Of a stretch of 64,000 bases of DNA, positions 61,414-64,000 are shown one piece after another. Made by a program: the position numbers and the translations under genes. The DNA lies in NCBI GenBank assembly GCA_963778075.1, contig CAVZTJ010000014.1, positions 15,256 through 79,255 on the forward strand. Reading direction: 5' to 3'. The notes beneath the pieces were generated by a model that was not told where the DNA came from, ran no database searches, and saw only the letters and a program-made list of their open reading frames with translations. This DNA comes from JASHPR01 sp963778075. GTDB taxonomy: Bacteria > Actinomycetota > Actinomycetes > Streptosporangiales > Streptosporangiaceae. Within the stretch, counting starts at the first letter, position 1; each line of letters opens with the position of its first letter.

Positions 61414-62490
61414 TCAGAGCCAGTCGTTGCGGCGCAGCAGCCAGTACAGGCCGCCGGCTAGGACGATCACGATGACGCAGCTGGTGATGAAGCCTGAGTG
61501 GCGGCCGAAGCCCGGGTAGGGGATGTTCTGCCCGTAGAAGCCAGTGACGGCGGTAGGAACAGCGATGATGGCCGCCCATGCGGCGAGCTTCTTCGTGATC
61601 TCGTTTAGCTGGGCGTCCTGCTCGCTGCGCTGGGTGTCGGCGATGCGGTCGACACGATCCCGGGCGGCGTCGACGGTCTCCGCAGTGCGCTGGGCGTGAT
61701 CAAGCACGTCGCGGTAGTAAGGGCCGAGCGTGTCGTCCAGGAGATGGCTGTCGGCCCGCATCAGGCGGCTGACCAGGTCCTGCATCGGGGCCACGACGCG
61801 GCGCAGCGCAGCCAGGCTGGCGCTCAGCTCGTAGGCGCGGCGGCGGATATCCACGCTGGTGCGGGTGCTGAACAGATGAGTCTGCAGGTCGTTGATGGCG
61901 TCATCGAGCTGCTCGACGGCCTGGTAGTGGCCGTCTACCACGGCGTCGAGCAGGCCGTAGGTGAGGCAGCTGACCTCGTTGGTGCTATCGACAAGCCCGG
62001 CGTTGAGGTCCCAGTACGCGATCAGGGCGTCAATGTCGAAGTCGTCCTTGCGGACGGTGATGAGCGCCTGGGATGTGATGAACACGCTGATTTCGCCGGC
62101 GGCCAGCGTGTCCCCGCGCTCGTTGACGGAGACGGCGTACATGCTGGCGAACAGGTGGGTGCGGTAGCGGTCAACCTTGGGCCGCTGGTGCGGGCTGATG
62201 GCATCCTCGACGGCGAGGGGATGAAGGCCGAACTCCTCGGTGACGATCTGCAGGTCAGCCTCGGTGGGCTCGTATAGGTCCAGCCATGCAACGGCGCCCT
62301 GGTCGGCAGCGAGGCGCTCGGCGAGCTGCTCGGCCGGGAAGCCCTCGTCGAGCAGCTCGCCGCCCCGGTAGAGGCGGGTACGGGTGGGACACTGCGGGGG
62401 GATTGCCGTGGTGACGCTCCCCGCGGGCTGCCCGGGAGTGTGCGGATCGCCCGGCGCCGGTTCCGGCGCGGGCGCCGTCGGCCGGCTCAT
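61414..62490 (-). CDS. corA: Magnesium/cobalt transporter CorA family
   Basis: A 358-residue CorA-type channel. The cytosolic part includes LYRGGELLDEGFPAEQLAER, LHPLAVEDAISPHQRPKVDR and DAVVDGHYQAVEQLDDAIND; two C-terminal helices (AAWAAIIAVPTAVTGFYGQN and SGFITSCVIVIVLAGGLYWL) follow. The signature usually reads GMN; here it is YGQN, a variant known in many actinobacterial CorA proteins. The start at ATG 62490 is preferred, but an in-frame ATG at 62631 would add 47 residues. Confidence 0.88.
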   Translation of the reverse strand: MSRPTAPAPEPAPGDPHTPGQPAGSVTTAIPPQCPTRTRLYRGGELLDEGFPAEQLAERLAADQGAVAWLDLYEPTEADLQIVTEEFGLHPLAVEDAISPHQRPKVDRYRTHLFASMYAVSVNERGDTLAAGEISVFITSQALITVRKDDFDIDALIAYWDLNAGLVDSTNEVSCLTYGLLDAVVDGHYQAVEQLDDAINDLQTHLFSTRTSVDIRRRAYELSASLAALRRVVAPMQDLVSRLMRADSHLLDDTLGPYYRDVLDHAQRTAETVDAARDRVDRIADTQRSEQDAQLNEITKKLAAWAAIIAVPTAVTGFYGQNIPYPGFGRHSGFITSCVIVIVLAGGLYWLLRRNDWL

Positions 62491-62686
62491 AGCGCGTCGA
62501 CTACCCGGCAACCCCGGAGCCAAACGACGGCAGCACCGCAGGCGAGCGGTGGGCGAGACGACCTCATCGAGTTGGTCCGGGGCGAATTCGAGTAAGCCGC
62601 CGGGCAAATGTGGCGAAGTTTTCTCTGTCATATCTGGCCACAACATTGCATCGTTATAACGCCAGCGAGAGCAGAGCAGGTGGACC

Positions 62687-63964
62687 TTGGCCGTGCGGTT
62701 TGGCCAGGCCGACAGCAAGCGTGCAATAGCCGCCGGCGGCGTAGGTGGGGACGCCGCCGGCGATCCGGCCGGGGGGGTCGCCGGCGGCGGAAGGGGAGCC
62801 GCCGCCGGCGGCCTGGGTCGCCACGCCCCTCCAGGGCTGACCGCCTACCTGCTGGTTCCCCGTCGCGACGCCTGGGGCAAGACGCTGATGGCGCCGGCCT
62901 GCTTTGTCGCGGCGGCGTGCTCGACCGGCCATTTCGGCGGCTGGGCCCGCTTCACTGTGTTGTGGCCGGTGCTCGAGTTGCTCATCTACCAGGCGCGCTA
63001 CCAGTGGAACGACATCGCCGGGGTGGACTCAGACCTGCGGCATCCCGAGGCTGGCGCGCGGTCCCGGCTGCCAGTCGGCTCGACCCCGCAGGCCCGGCGC
63101 CGCAGCATCGGGCTGAGCTGGCTGACCGCGGCGGCGCGGATCCTTGCTGCGCTGCTCGTCGGGTGGCTGACCGGTCTGACCGGCCAGGTGCTGGTCCTGG
63201 CCGCCGCCGTCTTCGCGATCGCCGGTTCGTATGAGTTGCTCCGCGCGTCCCGTTACAGGCACTGGACTTTGGTTCGGGTGGTGGCGGTATGGCTGGCGGT
63301 CGGCCTGGGATACCTTGTGCGGGGCGGCCTGGGGCTGAGCCAGGGCGGCCTGGCGGCCGGCAGCGCCGCGATGGTCGCCACGCTGGTGTGCCTGGGCGCG
63401 TTCGGGATCATGTTCGTGCTGCTGACCTGGGCGCTCGAGGCCACGAGCTACTGCACGGCGGACGACGACGGCGGGTGGCACGCGCGGCCGGAGCTCGCCG
63501 CCAAGCCGCACCTGGCCGCGCTGCTGCGCCACGTCGCCGGGCCGCTGGACGGCTCGGGCCCGACGCCCGGCGCGAACAGGTACTGCGGGGGCGACCGCGT
63601 GCTGCGCGGCGGCAGCCGGCTGTCCGCGCCGTGGAACCTCGCGCTGCTCGCGGCGTCGGCCAGCGGGGGTGTTTCGGGTACGGCGCTGGCCCGGCCGCAC
63701 GCCGCCGGAACCGTCGCCTGGATCGTCGCGGCCGCCGTCGGCCTGGCCGGCGGCGTCGTGCTGGCCCGGTGCCGCAGCGTACGGGGCCGCTGGGCCGTGG
63801 CGGCCGGGTGGTTTCTGGTGGTCGTCGCGGCCGGCCTGGTGGCCCGGCCGGGCCTTCCGGTCCTGGCCGGCGTGCCGTGGCTGGTCGTGGCCGGGCTGTA
63901 CTGCATGTTCTGCGGCTGGTCCTACCGCGAACTGGTCGCAGCCAGTCCAGGTCGTCAACGGTAG
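62687..63964 (+). CDS. UbiA-like membrane protein
   Basis: A 425-residue protein. After a Gly/Ala-rich low-complexity N-terminus (about 50 residues) come about nine hydrophobic helices. An Asp-rich motif lies in YQARYQWNDIAGVDSDLRHP, close to the NDxxDxxxD metal-pyrophosphate site of UbiA prenyltransferases, and GARSRLPVGS follows. A second Asp motif is not obvious (YCTADDDGG may serve). It could prenylate an unknown acceptor. GTG 62687 start is uncertain because of the poor N-terminus. Confidence 0.65.
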   Translation: MAVRFGQADSKRAIAAGGVGGDAAGDPAGGVAGGGRGAAAGGLGRHAPPGLTAYLLVPRRDAWGKTLMAPACFVAAACSTGHFGGWARFTVLWPVLELLIYQARYQWNDIAGVDSDLRHPEAGARSRLPVGSTPQARRRSIGLSWLTAAARILAALLVGWLTGLTGQVLVLAAAVFAIAGSYELLRASRYRHWTLVRVVAVWLAVGLGYLVRGGLGLSQGGLAAGSAAMVATLVCLGAFGIMFVLLTWALEATSYCTADDDGGWHARPELAAKPHLAALLRHVAGPLDGSGPTPGANRYCGGDRVLRGGSRLSAPWNLALLAASASGGVSGTALARPHAAGTVAWIVAAAVGLAGGVVLARCRSVRGRWAVAAGWFLVVVAAGLVARPGLPVLAGVPWLVVAGLYCMFCGWSYRELVAASPGRQR

Positions 63965-64000
63965 AGACGCACATAACCGACAAATTTCGTCGATCTCTGT

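Noticed and set aside
62730..62830. GCCGCCGGCGG repeats as a regulatory element
   Set aside because: Simple GC-rich low complexity at the start of the UbiA-like gene; no defined unit.

Overview
The window is GC-rich actinobacterial chromosome. Supporting signs are a Streptomyces-like DUF2530/DUF3027/cold-shock block, a groEL under tandem CIRCE operators with no groES beside it, otsA/otsB/DUF3263, a mycosin-like protease, XRE-DUF5753/DUF397/HATPase regulatory genes, a GAF-ANTAR protein and frequent GTG starts. The gene content suggests a Streptomyces/Streptosporangiales-type organism, but the genus cannot be fixed from sequence alone.

Left part, 0-26 kb. It opens with the end of a methyltransferase gene, a frameshifted RNA 2',3'-cyclic phosphodiesterase, and a MarR regulator (operator over its start) coupled to an MFS exporter. 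Then follow DUF2530, DUF3027, a second MFS transporter and an extended cold-shock protein. A HAAS-like membrane protein, groEL, a short CspA, a threonine synthase overlapped by a ThiS/MoaD-like protein, the trehalose genes otsA and otsB-DUF3263, an S-adenosylmethionine hydrolase (DUF62), a membrane-anchored S8 protease and a PlsC acyltransferase come next. From 19.3 to 24.5 kb lies a much frameshifted stretch: a Tat-exported DUF7405-type protein and a 2-oxoacid dehydrogenase operon (E1 alpha, E1 beta, E2). A TetR gene and a divergent esterase follow. Two near-identical 27-bp palindromes mark the likely TetR regulon.

Centre, 26.9-31.9 kb. This is the most unusual part. It is a compact array of 31 tRNA-like genes plus one tRNA 3' half, all on the minus strand, mostly 1-5 nt apart, read by eye as covering all 20 amino acids. 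Ten of them carry C instead of the nearly invariant U33. Remnants of an HNH and a LAGLIDADG homing endonuclease sit inside the array. Broken regulator and enzyme genes flank it, and a separate canonical tRNA-Thr(TGT) lies 1.2 kb beyond its right end. This looks like an array brought in by a phage, plasmid or integrative element, although no integrase is seen in the window.

Right part, 32-64 kb. Here are accessory metabolic genes (monooxygenase, serine hydrolase with Thr at the nucleophile position, SDRs, CocE-type hydrolase, VOC, AlkZ-like, RidA-like, LLM oxidoreductase, SRPBCC, nitroreductase). Two enzymes look internally deleted (a PaaK-like ligase and an aminoglycoside phosphotransferase). 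A VapBC45-like toxin-antitoxin pair and an XRE-DUF397-HATPase module follow. A tatC-tatA locus then lies with a DUF4331 protein and a small Tat-signal protein. The window ends with a sensor kinase/response regulator pair, GAF-ANTAR, a large-subunit catalase overlapping a glycosyltransferase, a second threonine-synthase-like enzyme, CorA and a UbiA-like membrane protein.

At least nine otherwise well conserved reading frames are broken by one-base shifts. Some of this is probably sequencing error, so the broken genes are described as the intact genes they resemble.
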